DNA of 64,000 nt from Sclerotiophoma versabilis (taxonomy: Eukaryota > Ascomycota > Dothideomycetes > Pleosporales > Didymellaceae): assembly GCA_012274445.1 (NCBI GenBank), contig JAAROD010000049.1:1612001-1676000 (forward strand). The letters are read 5' to 3'. Under the pieces are notes generated by a model that worked only from the letters and a program-made list of their open reading frames with translations, ran no database searches and was not told the origin of the DNA. The position numbers and the translations under genes are program-made. Of this stretch, positions 1 through 10,786 are shown in pieces; within the stretch, counting starts at the first letter, position 1; each line of letters starts with the position of its first letter.

Positions 1-1
1 C

Positions 2-136
2 CGCGACGGGCCGTTTGCGAAAGAAGTGCAGAAGTACTACCCTGGCGAGAACTGGCACGGAGGCAAGCCCGATGACATTGCTGCCGTCATCGCCATCGTG
101 CTGGAGGAATCCTCGACTGTATCATCTAAACTCTGA
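2..136 (+). CDS. PP2C-type protein phosphatase, PTC7/azr1 family (3' end only)
   Basis: The first 44 codons visible are the C-terminus of a gene that starts before the window; the stop is TGA at 134-136. The frame contains GGKPDDIAAVIAIV, the last conserved PP2C block, in which the aspartates of the G-x-x-DD motif bind the catalytic metal ions, followed by a short non-conserved tail. The 'HGGKPDD' form is typical of the mitochondrial PTC7/azr1 subgroup, which dephosphorylates serine and threonine. Only this motif is visible, so the subfamily is inference; the PP2C assignment is fairly safe. No intron lies in the visible part. Confidence 0.7.
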   Translation, partial: RDGPFAKEVQKYYPGENWHGGKPDDIAAVIAIVLEESSTVSSKL

Positions 137-590
137 TTTGATTTGCATTGCAGGCGTTGAAGGGACTCACACGCACATGGCGCCGTGTTCGCATAGACCG
201 TTGTTGATGCTTGTCTTGGCTGTTGTGTATCACGTTGATCGATAGGATACTGTAATCGTCCCACAAACTACTAGACGAAACATGAAATACACTTGAAACT
301 CGACCAACTCTATTCTGACCGAGGATGGGGTTGTGACATAATTGTGCAGCGGTCCAGACTAGGTTTGTTTGCCGTCTTGTTGCCGGGCAACGACGACACA
401 CCAACTCCACATTCGTCGCGCTCGCGCTCGCTCACGACCTCACCACCCAACCCACCGCCAGCATCCCTACAGCGAACAGCCGCCTCCCCTCCGGGCCTTA
501 TGTATGCGCAACTAACACTACAGCCAACATTCGCTAGCCAGACAGCCTCCCCGACTTTTATATACCCACGCGCCCGCTCACCGCTCCGCA
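137..590. other. Intergenic: phosphatase 3' side and mps1 promoter
   Basis: No gene is visible. The last 150 bases are rich in CCACC/CCTCC pyrimidine tracts, as is common just upstream of fungal starts. A TATA-like TTTATATA lies at about 557-564, some 30 bases before the mps1 start codon, which is too close to be a standard TATA for a long leader. Confidence 0.4.
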
Positions 591-2475
591 ATGGCTGCCG
601 CGTCCCCCACGCCCATGGGCTCCTACGGACGCATGCGCGTGCCAACCTCGACCCGGGTGCGCAGAGACTCGCCCATGTCCGTCCTGGGCGAGTCGCAGGG
701 CTTCTCGGCCAATGCGCCCATGATGCAGAACATCGACATTGGCGACAGCTCCGACGACGAGATCCCCCAGCCCATGAAGCTTAGCGCCTTGACCACTGCA
801 CTGCTTGCACAGAGCAACGATGTCATGTCGCCCGAGAAGAGGAAGCCCAAGCTGAAGATCTCGCGCAATGGATCCGCGTCAAACACGCCTGAGAGGGTCC
901 AGCAGGACTCGGTCACACCCGCGCCGAGTCTGCGCATCAAACGAGTCCCACTGCGAGGCGCGCCCATGCGCAGATTCCGAAGGACTCCCCAAAGCGAAGA
1001 GGACCACCCCCCATCGCGGGACCAGGAGAACCTCCCCGCTTCTGTTGTAAGAGCAAAGGAGGAACATCCGAATGTGCCCGACTCGGTTCTCAAGATGACG
1101 GATTCTGTTATGAAGGTTAGAGATGAGCGCGACACACGGCCAGCGCAGCAGCACCAATCGCCACTTCAAAGACACCAGTCGCCTGCTCCCCAACAACAGC
1201 AAGAGAAGCCCGCACCGCTACAATCCAGAGACGCAAACACACCAAGAAGACCTGCACCGCCTCCTCCACCAAAAATGTCCGTCCTGGAGGCTGCCACCGT
1301 AGCTGCCGGCGCTGCCACAGCCACCAAGCAGCGAGAACGCAAGAAGAGGAGCACATTATCTGTGAATGGAAAGCACTACTCTCAAATGGACCGGATAGGG
1401 CGGGGAGGCAGCTCGGCCGTGTACCGTGTCATGGCAGAGAACTTCAAGCTCCTTGCTCTGAAGCGGGTGAAGCTTGAGGATGCCGACGAAGCCGCCGTGC
1501 GCGGCTACAAAGGCGAGATCGACCTCCTCCAGAAACTGAAGAATGTCGAGCGAGTAGTCCGTCTCTACGATTGGGAGGTGGACGAGCAACGACAAATCCT
1601 CAGTGTGGTACGTGATATCCTCAATCTCATAATTCCCTCAACTAACCCCACAACAGCTCATGGAGATTGGCGAATCTGATCTCGCCCGCATCATCCGGAT
1701 GAAGCTCGACCCCACTGACTCTTCCGCACCTGGCCAGCTCGACCTCTCCTTTACCCGTTTCTACTGGAAGGAAATGCTCGAGTGCGTCGGTGCCGTCCAC
1801 GCACACGACATTGTACACTCGGATCTCAAACCTGCAAACTTCCTGCTCGTCTCCGGCCGCCTCAAGCTCATCGATTTCGGTATCGCAAACGCCATCGAAA
1901 CCGACCACACCATCAACGTGCACCGTGACTCCCACATCGGCACACCCAACTACATGTCCCCCGAGAGCCTGGAGGATAGTGCGGGCGGTGCGCAGGGCCA
2001 GCTGAGCAATGGACATGGGAGTAAAGATATGGCGCTAGGCAAGCCCTCAGACGTGTGGAGTCTGGGCTGCATTCTGTACCAAATGGTCTACGGGCGGCCA
2101 CCGTTCGCACACATCGCCAACCAGATGGCGCGCGTCCTTGCCATCGTCAACAGACAGCACGAAATCCAGTTCCCTGACCTCGGCGTGGGCGACGTCCGCG
2201 TCCCTCCTGGCCTCAAAGCCACACTCAGGCGCTGTCTGAACCGCGACCCGAAGCGAAGACCCACTGTCGCACAGCTGCTCGACGAGCGCGATGTTTTTCT
2301 GTATCCTGACGGTGGGGATGATTTGAGGATCCCGCAGGAGCTGCTCGGCCAGATTATCCAGAGGGTTGCCGACCGCTTTCGCGATCCAAATAAGCCCACC
2401 CCGACAGATGACGAGATACGACAGTATCCGGCGAGTTTTTACGAGAAGATCAGACAGTTGCTGGAGAGCGAGTGA
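591..2475 (+). CDS. mps1: Spindle assembly checkpoint protein kinase Mps1/TTK
   Basis: Two exons, 591-1607 and 1657-2475, flank a 49-bp intron (GTACGT...ACAG), giving 611 aa. The N-terminal 260 residues are low-complexity, basic and rich in Pro, Gln and Ser, as in fungal Mps1. The kinase domain follows: glycine loop RIGRGGSSAVYRV from about residue 269, ATP-binding Lys at about 291 (LALKRVKL), catalytic HSDLKPANF with Asp395, DFG at 412-414, and GTPNYMSPE in the activation segment. HSDLKPANFL together with LIDFGIANAI is diagnostic of the Mps1/TTK family rather than of generic kinases. In the family this dual-specificity kinase acts at kinetochores in the spindle checkpoint and in spindle-pole duplication. 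The first ATG is used; another Met nine codons in (615) could also serve. No key catalytic residue is missing. Confidence 0.93.
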
Positions 2476-3768
2476 TTTCGCGTCGACTTTAAGAGCCGGG
2501 GCTGTTCGGAGCGACACACTTCACACCCCCGGGCTTTCTAGACGGCGTTTTGTAACTTTCAAGGAAAAAGCGTTGGATGCATGATGACGGCGTTGTTTTG
2601 TTTTGGATATCACGATCTGTTTTCCTTTTTGGTTTTTTTGGAGTTTGGATCCTCAGATGATTCTCCTTCCTGTTCTGCATCTCAAGCGGCGCTGCTTGCA
2701 CACCATCAGCCGCATGCATGCCCGGCTTCGAATACCCATCTCCTTTGTCCATGTACATATCCATGAACCGACCGCCGGGCACTTACTGTCCATATTGCGA
2801 ATCAACCGCAATTCTGTCTGTTGTACAGCTACTCTATTTGCATCTCCAACAGATACTTGACATGTCGTCCACCTGTTCCCTTGTCCAGTGCATTATCTCA
2901 TCACTCGCAGAATCTCCTCGCAGGCTGCTTTGCACTCCACCGCGCAGGCAATGCCTTCCCTGCATCGTATGTAGAAAGCCTGATCAAACTGCAGATAGTG
3001 CGAGTGAGGAAATAAATAGACGATGGAGAAAGGGAGAGTTTTTGGTATAGAGAATAAGATAATAAAGCTATCTTCTAGAGTACACTCTTCTCTTTTAGTT
3101 AGTAACACAGAAAACTAAATCTAGGCTTTCTTCTAGTAGAGATAAACAGAGAGAGATAGAGAGAGAGATAGGGGAGTTTTAGCTGTTATTGCTGCTGCGA
3201 CGCGAAAAATGCCCATCAAAAGATCTAAGATTCAACCGGCGCGTTCACTGAGTCTGAGTCTGAGTATGGGATGTATTAATGTATACATGAATCCTTTTAT
3301 TTTTCAGGCTTACATGGCACTTCCAACAGGTTCTACTGTAGTTGCAATGTGTCGCGTTTTTTTTTATATAAATCTATTATCCCTCTCTCCAATAGAGAAA
3401 AATCAGGCAGATTCTGTAATGTATAAATAACTATCTATCTATCTATCTATCTATCTATCTGTCTATCTCTTTGTATAGAACTAATGTACACTGAAGAAAC
3501 TGTAGGTGCTCTAGGCCGGATGGAAAGGGGAGGGAAAGCAAAGGGAAAGGGAAAGAGAGAGCCGCGGAGCTTCAGTATAAAGAGACGCAGTAAAGGTGGA
3601 GCTTGACAAGATATTATCTTTTTCCATGGCTTTCGATTCGATTCGATTCGTGGTTCTCTTCCTGCATCGGGTTGCTCGGCGATTCTGCGACTCTTCTTAC
3701 TGCGCTTTGTGATTCGTTGCTCTTCCAACGATGGTAGTAACGAGCTACAAGAAGTTATGGGCCAGCAC
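2476..3768. other. Intergenic between convergent genes mps1 and phospholipase B
   Basis: About 1.3 kb between two 3' ends. No coding region is convincing. It holds AT-rich sequence, GA-rich runs (about 3145-3175), a CTAT microsatellite and a short GATTC repeat (about 3633-3648). Transcript ends of both genes should lie here. Confidence 0.5.
3431..3468. repeat. (CTAT)n microsatellite
   Basis: About eight to nine tandem CTAT units, the last with one CTGT variant. It lies in the spacer between convergent genes, with no sign of function. Confidence 0.9.
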
Positions 3769-5853
3769 CTAAAATGTACCGGTCATCACCAGCATGACTG
3801 CCACCATAGCTCCGAACAGCAGGCTGGCGTTTGCCTGACCCCTATAAGACGCTGCGCTCTGGAGCTTGATCGCGGTTAGTCGCGTCGTTGGTTGATAGGG
3901 GCCTGGCTCTCTGGAGTCGACTGTGCCGTTCCAACAGTACCGCTCGAAGCAGTTGTTGCACACATCTGGAAACGCAGTGCCTGTTCTGTTCCAGCTGCGC
4001 GCCATGATAGCGCAGCCGACGCAAGTCGGCCACTGAGAATCGACTGTTCCGTTGCCCATAGTGACCACGTTGTAGCCATTCTGCACTATGGCGTTACGTT
4101 TATCGAGTTTATAGTCCATAGTGAATGTCGAAACATTCGAGGTGTAGGTGTAGGGCGTGTTCGGTAGGTACACTACCAAGGGAGCTGTACTTCCCGAAGA
4201 CAGGTTGCGCGCGTCGCAGCCGAACATAGTCGGTCGAGCGTTGAGTCCCAGATTGACGAAAGTGTTGACGTCGGGAACAGCGGGGAATGTGAGACCTTTG
4301 TCTTGCGCAACTGACCGCTCGTATGTTGCGACCATTGCAGTTCCGTTGGGCCAGTTCATGCCTCCTTTTACAAGTGTGTCTGCGGACGAATCCACGGCGA
4401 AAATGACGTCGACATGGCGGGTCGGTTGTATCAAAGGTGTGAAGGGGACATTCTGGAGGTCTTCACCTCCATCGACGAGAGTCAGTCTGGTAGAGTTCGC
4501 TGCTCGATTTGTCTTACTCTTCCAGCCGTGGAAAGGATCTGTTCCGGCTTAGTAAAAGACGTTGGACACTTCTGGCCATGAATAACTCACTGGGCGACCA
4601 GTCGGCAATGTCATTACTAGCATCCCCAAGTTGCTCCAAAAATCCAGTAAGGAGACCCTTTAGTACGCTTGGTACCATGTCCGTATCGTCCATTTGGAGG
4701 ATGATCTGGTTGAACAAAGAGCTGGATGTCCCATAGACAAAGCTAAGTTGGTCGAAGCCAGTCACGCACTTCTCGTCCAAGGGGATATGTCCAGCACTGA
4801 AGTTCGATCCCACGTAGCGCAGAGGGGCAAAACCAACCCCATCGAAAGATCCCAACTCCCAAGGGTTGAACTCGTAGTTGGTTGTATTCGTCGAATATAG
4901 TTGTGTCTCGCCTTCGTCTCGGCCGTCGGCAACAAGGAGTGGCATCGGTAAAGCCCCAGAGGCGAACTGCGAGTTGTTCTGAATGGAAGAGAAAGTATGC
5001 GCTGGGTTGTGTTAGATATTAACGTTTACAAGCTAACCTCAAGAAAAATACTAACATGCGTCTGCTTTGTTGACGTCAAGCAGTTGATAAGCCAAAGCTC
5101 GCCCCCAGAGGTCAGTAATCGAGGTGTTGAAGCCAGCCTCAATTTTTGATTGGATCTGGTCCATAAGCAGAGAAGGCAGGTCTTTACCGTTCTCCCTCAG
5201 AACGTCAGCAAAGTTAGAGCCCTCCCACATGGGATACTGGAACTGCCAGAGGGCATTCGCTCCCTCCTGTTCGAGAATCTCATCGACGGTAGGGAATTCG
5301 TTTCCGTAGAGAGATGAGAGCAACCATGCTCCCCCTGAGAGACCCGAGAGGTAGGTCGCAGACTGTAGGAGACCTCCGAGCTGGCCAGCATCCGTTGAAG
5401 TAGCAGTGCGATTATCGAAAGCCGCGATAGCTCCAGCACCATTCATCAAAGCGCGATAACCGCCCCCAGAGACGGCTATGGCAATGTTTGGAAAGGCTGA
5501 TTTGTTTTCTGCCTTGAAATATGAGTCGTGATCGAAGCCGGTGATACTAAGCCGTCCCAGAAGATTGTGCATCGCCGGTATCGTGTTTGCCCGTCTCAGC
5601 CTTAGCCACGACTCCTCGTGCGGTGATATAGATCGAGAATCGCGCAGGCTGGGTCTGACGGAAGGACATTCCTCTGTCTTGGGTGCATAGCCATCGCTTG
5701 TTATTCGCTTCTGTAACGTCTCGAGACTATTATCAACTATAGGATAGAAGTTTAGTGATCATATCTTATCACGTATGTAACAAACTTACCTTCGGTCGCA
5801 CTGGTCAAGCTAAACACGCCGCCCAAGGCCAGGATCGCAAACGTCCAGTTCAT
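3769..5853 (-). CDS. Secreted, probably GPI-anchored lysophospholipase / phospholipase B
   Basis: Four exons on the minus strand: 5853-5790, 5736-5056, 5001-4591 and 4538-3769. The introns are 53, 54 and 52 bp and all phases agree, giving 641 aa, the usual PLB length. A signal peptide fills about residues 1-19. The patatin/cPLA2-type catalytic domain shows SGGGYRA (111-117), nucleophile elbow GLSGG (Ser155) and VDGGEDLQN (Asp408), the Ser-Asp dyad of fungal PLB. The sequence around PFHGW also matches the family and fixes the third acceptor at 4539. The C-terminal 20 residues are hydrophobic, as in a GPI-attachment signal. The family removes acyl chains from (lyso)phospholipids at the cell surface or outside. 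Many N-glycosylation sequons fit secretion. No lesion is seen. Confidence 0.93.
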
Positions 5854-5910
5854 CGTAGTTGGTTGTGAATGCAACGCTTGCTCTATCCACTACGCTGGGA
5901 AAAGCAAGAC

Positions 5911-5916
5911 TATATA
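5911..5916 (-). promoter_or_regulatory. TATA box of the phospholipase B gene
   Basis: TATATA lies about 58 bases upstream of the start codon on the minus strand, consistent with a short 5' leader. It is assigned by position and motif only. Confidence 0.45.
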
Positions 5917-7400
5917 ACCTGAGCTTGTCCAAGAAAGCTGATGTTTACAGGCTGGTGAGATTGAGAACAGAGATTTTATGGCCTGCAAAGATCCAAGCAA
6001 TTTGCCAGTGATTCTCCTCCTGTGACCCATGCTCTCACGTTTGTGGAGTTTATAGCCACGCCTTGTGGCCGTTTATCCGGCATGGCCCACAAGAAAGGAT
6101 TAAAAGGGGTATGTACAGTAAGGCATTTGAGGCTGTGCGTGCATTCTTGCACTTATCTCGAAGTTGCAATCCACTTAAGGAACATGCCAAGATCCATGCG
6201 CTGAGGAGCGTTCATGGTAGGCCTGGAACGAAAGCATGTGTTGCCGAGGCTTGATCAGATTCTTAGAATTCTAGTGATGCACAGATACCAACATGGTCTT
6301 CGACCGGAAGATGCAACGACTGGAAGATGTCTGAATTTTAGTTTCATCGGTGCCAAGTCACGTGGTATGTATTTGTAGCGTTCTTGGCTGCACAGCCACC
6401 TTCCACATACACTAGTAAGGCAGCCGACATTCTCGTTCCAAGGTCTGGGTCACTTCCGACGCTAACGGCTAGTGTTCTCGAAGTTCCAAAAAACTCGGAT
6501 CGCAGTTGAGGAAGTTCACCCTACCCACAAGCAAAATGCAGATGACTCACAGAGAGTAATCTTAAACATGGGCTATGCAGATGAGAGTGCCGGTTACTTC
6601 GGGACTGTCACTGTGTCTGCCTTGCCAGGAGACTCTTAGTCGATTGCCAGACTTTCCAAGGCCGCACTGATGTTGATTCCATGCTAGACACTTTGCACGA
6701 CCAGCTCTTTTTGCAGTGGAACGGTGCTCACGGCCATGGTCACATGAAACGAGTGACGCCCTATGCTTTACCTGGCGTGCGTTGGTTTCAGCTTCGCAGT
6801 GTCGGACATGCCGATCGCTCGTAAAGCATTAGAACTTCACGCAGGACTAGCATGGAACATAGTCCTGCACATGGGTAGGGGTCAGTTATGAGAACTGTGA
6901 CTGACAGAACCGCGCCAAACAAGACGGCTTCCTGCACGTTTATTATCGCACGACGGACCCACGTAACAGTGAAGAATACAGAGATTGTGTAGGCCGATGT
7001 TTAGTCTTTGCACTGCCACAGGCGCTGCTTCCGCAATTAAGAGCTCAAAAACCAGCTGAAATCTAGAGTTTCTGTTTCACCTATGACATGAAATATAGGA
7101 AATGGAAGAGTAAGCAATTATTTGAAAAACACGGCATGCCACTAAAAGCCGCTACCTTCGATCGATGACTCTGCGCCCAGATTGGTCATCTGTAGATCGG
7201 AGTACAGCCACCATGCGAAAACAATCTTCGGAGTAAAGCAGACATACAACATGGAGGCATTGTTACACCATGGACGACAACGGTATTAGACATCGTTGTC
7301 CGGCTTCTGTTCGCTGTACTGACTTGATGAAAAACTGGCATAGCATTCATTCTAGGCGCACATGACGATTGCCTCGACACGCTTTACGCTAGAAAAGTAC
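5917..7400. other. Gene-poor spacer
   Basis: No coding region, splice pattern or RNA gene is recognisable on either strand. Only short chance reading frames occur. The base composition is mixed and lacks the TpA saturation seen after 32 kb. Confidence 0.45.
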
Positions 7401-8053
7401 AGCCAAGTATGGCTGACGATTAGTACTCATCGGTCGGAAATTAAAATCTAAAATCAGATTTCACAACGCCCGAGTTCCGATCTAGATATCTCACCAACCA
7501 CAAGTCAGAATTGGGTATTCGATAGCTTCTTAGAAAGCACTTGCAAAGGAAAACAGTCCTGCAACCTCACCTTCTGTCTAAAAGAGCAATTCTAGTGTAT
7601 AAAGGGGGGGGGGGGGACAAGGAGAAGGGACCACTGGCATTATAATAGCGTTTTTGCCTTCTTTTACCAAGAACACCAAAACTAGCCTATTTAAGAGTAG
7701 AAAATAAGAACGTACAAGTGTTATTCTTTGCAAGTGCTTTCTAACAAGCTATTGAATTCTGATGTGTGGTTGTGGAGATATCCAGGTGTAAAGGTGGGTT
7801 ATGGTCTTCCGAACACCAGCATGCTTTCACAGGTACGTTCGCTACAACAAGACTTTCTATAATTGAATAGAGAACACAAAAGATGCTCTGCTTAAAAACC
7901 TCTTTCAAATAAGCTATGAAGTATCTTATTTAGACGATTGACGGCGCTGTTATCTCAGGTTGAAATAGATGGGTTTTGGGGATCTTGAAATCTGATTTTA
8001 GGTTTTGATTTCCGACCGATGGGTGCTACGGCAATCGTCACCCGTAGCCAAGT
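7401..8053. mobile_element. Foldback element with long inverted ends and 8-bp target duplication (hAT-like MITE)
   Basis: AGCCAAGT occurs at 7401-7408 and again at 8046-8053 as a direct repeat. Between them the ends are inverted: GACGATT...CATCGGTCGGAAAT...AATCAGATTTCA reads inward from about 7414 on the left and, reverse-complemented, from about 8040 on the right. The similarity continues inward: GATATCTC, TCAGAATT and AGAAAGCACTTGCAAAG recur near 7480-7545 and, inverted, near 7727-7785. The right arm carries extra sequence (about 7790-7990). The arms differ mostly by C/T changes. No transposase is present, so it would be non-autonomous. An 8-bp duplication is the hAT-superfamily signature; the family call is inference. 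Confidence 0.6.
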
Positions 8054-10261
8054 CTAGTAAATCATCTTTTTAGAGAATAGCGATGATCGTGAAGCTGTCA
8101 GACCTTCCAATTGCAGCGAAGAGTAGCCATGCTGCGACAGTGACCTTCTTCGCTACCATTGGGAGGGGATCCATCGCGATATGAAGGTCGTTGGTTGGAT
8201 GTCACATGACGGTGTTATAAATACTAAAATAATATAAGGTACTTAGACATAACTCAATTACTTGTTGTAATAGATATGTATTCTGAAATTAGAGCTTCTT
8301 TGAAGATATGTAACATGTCTTGTGTTCTCCTTAGCATTTAAAATCTAAAGTGTTAGATGGGACTGTAACTAGCTTTTTCATAGTGCTAAGTTATCGAGTA
8401 GAGTTACTTGTTTACAAGCAACCTACAGATAGTAATGCTTCTTTTAGACTAAAACTCAGAGTAGATAATAAGCAAATAATTTACTTTAGACGTTGACTTG
8501 ATGTTCTATTCTTTGAAGCTATTAAAAAGCTCTGCTCTTGGACCTTATGTTTTTAGGCGAGCGGATGCTCATTATCGCAGACCAGACACCGTGGCATCGG
8601 TGTGCTCCATTAATAAGGGGGGGGGGAGGGGGTCGTTCTGGTAAATTCAAGACCTTTTAAGCGCGACGATATTTTCACGTACAGAGTACTCGCACTTCCG
8701 CTGAGGTTGATCAACCCTCCGTATACGTGCTCTCGTGACAAACCATCGCGCCAGCTGTGCATGTTGGTGAATCACGACTGATTGTACATGGACAATCATT
8801 TCTGCATATAAGCTATCTCTGTCGTACCCCTCCGCTCTACTTCAATCGAGATGTGCGTTCGTTGTTGATCTGAGCGACTACGAGATTGCTGGTTTATGTG
8901 GCAGCGTGTGGGCTTGAATGACAGTGCGTTATACGTACGGTGCTTTTGACTGTAGTATCAAGTGAGATTCTGAAATTCATGCCTTCGGTAGGCATGCACA
9001 GTCCGGCTCTACGCTCGCTGGCTGTAGACTCGTTCATCTTGATGATCTGATGTCTCTCCCAGTGCAGGGAAGCCTAGTAGAACATGAGGGGATTGCTTCT
9101 CTACAGGCCTTAGAGTGATTAAACGCCACTTGAACAGACCGTATGGCTCTGAGTAACTCAAGAGTGAAAGATGAAGTGTCCGCGTTGAGCACTGATGAAC
9201 ATTGCAAAGGGACAGCTTGGACTACACAACCCAGGATTAACCCGGTTGATCCGGGCGTGCAGTATCCGCACAGTATGCCAATAATGACAGCCACAGTCTA
9301 ACCGGTGCTGAATCGAGCTGATGAAAGGCTCTGCAAATAAATCAGCGCAGAGGGCAGTACACATCCTAGCATATTCAAGCCATCCTATGCATTCTGCCAG
9401 CCACTTGAGCCAGTATGCAGGTTGGTCTTTGAGATCAACACAACAAAGCAATTGCAATGATGCTATAATGCATAGCCAGCGTGCGATTGGTTGCGTGTCC
9501 TGCAAGGTCGCAGTGCACCTTGCACGATCACTCTTACAGTTGTAGATTCGCAAGGCACGGAGAAGCATAAAACAGACGTATAAGACAAAGAGGTGGTAAC
9601 CATACTGTTATGCGAAGAAACCTAGTATTCAAGCTGCAATCGACAACCACCATATAACCTCTCAACAAGTTGCGTTCATATTGATATTTCAATTCAGCCT
9701 CTACGACCTCAGTCACTGGCTCTGTTGTATACCCTCTATTTCCCGTGAAGTTTCCAGCGGATTCGGTGTCGCTAAGAAAGTAGCTTAGCACGGTTGGCGG
9801 CTGATTGTATCGACTTAATTAATCATGCGTCAGAAGAGCTATGTTTCCATGAGTTCGACTACGGGACGGATGTTAAGATCGTTGTCCCTCTCTGTGGTCA
9901 CCCAATACATTCCAGGATGATATAGGTGATTCGTGCAGCTGTAAGGAATCGGAGAAGAAATGAAACTGACGAAAGGAAACATCTTAAGCTTTCGTTCGAG
10001 TCGAGGAGCAGTGCTAGTAGTCGAGGAAGAGGAGACACCCGATTCCGCCTCACGTCTCGCGCAGATACTCTGCACTTACGACCACGCTTTCCCTTGGCCT
10101 TATGCATGTTCCTAGTTGCACGTGCTGCACGAGCCTTACCCAGGTTCTTGCAGCTCAGTACTTTCACCGTCCTGATAATCAACGACCGTGTCAACCATTG
10201 CACCTCAGCTTCCTTATTCATCATGTACAATACTCAGCTATAGTCCTAAAGGAGGCTTTGC
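8054..10261. other. Gene-poor spacer with G-runs
   Basis: No gene is supported. An AT-rich patch spans about 8210-8500. A run of ten G, one A and five G lies at 8617-8632; a similar 13-G run at 7604-7616 lies inside the foldback element. Reading frames near 9030-10240 have no recognisable domain, codon bias or splice sites. Confidence 0.4.
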
Positions 10262-10786
10262 TTGGGAAACCCTATCTTAACAGCGCTTGTTAGCTTTTGT
10301 ACACACTTCTGTAGAAGTTGTCTGTTTGTCCTCTTAGAAGTATTCGTACAGACATTCAATTCAATCAGGTTGTGTAACAATACTAAAGTCTGTACTTTTA
10401 CTAGTGTTACAGGCGTTGCAGACGTTACAGACTTTACAAGCGTTACAGGTGTTACAGATTTTACAGATGTTATAGATTTTACAGGTGTTACAGGCGTTAC
10501 AGGCGTTACAGGCGTTACAGAAGTTATAGACCTTAGCAAAACGTTCTTCTTGAAGACGTTGCTGCTGTGTCAGCGCCAGAACTCATATGCTCCGTGGGCG
10601 GCCGAGAAGGCTAAGCAACTCGCCGATCGAACGCAATGCGGAGGGAGCGCCAAAGGCAAGCTCGTGACTCTCAAAAAGCTATACAAGAACCCTCAACAGG
10701 TAAGTACAAGAAATAACAGAAAGATGCTAACGCAGCTATGGGCTGTTTTCGAAAAGGCAGCTACACCCTGTGACCTGAGATTATGA
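10262..10786 (+). CDS. Hypothetical ORF containing an in-frame 9-bp minisatellite
   Basis: An open frame of 174 codons; the product is not recognised. Residues about 49-90 are translated from the minisatellite and read as Thr-Xaa-Val/Phe triplets. The part after it (about residues 105-142, YAPWAAEKAKQLADR and onward) has more ordinary coding texture: basic, helical, with GC-ending codons. A donor-like GTAAGT at about 10700 and GCTAACGCAG at about 10727-10736 could mark a 36-bp intron; because 36 is a multiple of three, the frame stays open either way. The first 45 residues look like non-coding translation, so the true gene may be shorter or this may be a relic exon. Confidence 0.28.
   Translation: MGNPILTALVSFCTHFCRSCLFVLLEVFVQTFNSIRLCNNTKVCTFTSVTGVADVTDFTSVTGVTDFTDVIDFTGVTGVTGVTGVTEVIDLSKTFFLKTLLLCQRQNSYAPWAAEKAKQLADRTQCGGSAKGKLVTLKKLYKNPQQVSTRNNRKMLTQLWAVFEKAATPCDLRL
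10406..10531. repeat. 9-bp minisatellite, about 14 units
   Basis: Tandem units of consensus GTTACAGGC with single-base variants (GTTACAGAC, TTTACAGAT and others). The last complete units near 10480-10515 are identical, so the array has recently expanded. The 9-bp period keeps the surrounding frame open on both strands. Confidence 0.9.

Noticed and set aside
3431..3468. Regular short repeat considered as a CRISPR-like array
   Set aside because: A simple CTAT microsatellite without spacers, in a eukaryote.
4548..4590. Shorter third intron in the phospholipase gene (acceptor at 4548)
   Set aside because: It keeps the frame but leaves only 43 bp and uses the CTAAG that serves better as branch site; the acceptor at 4539 gives the family motif NPFHGW.
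7604..8632. G-runs at 7604-7616 and 8617-8632 as regulatory quadruplexes
   Set aside because: Single homopolymer runs without the four spaced G-tracts; more likely simple-sequence drift or sequencing-prone sites.
9034..10243. Several overlapping frames of 75-136 codons on both strands
   Set aside because: Open on opposite strands at once, no domain, no codon bias, rich in Cys/Arg/Leu as expected of random translation.
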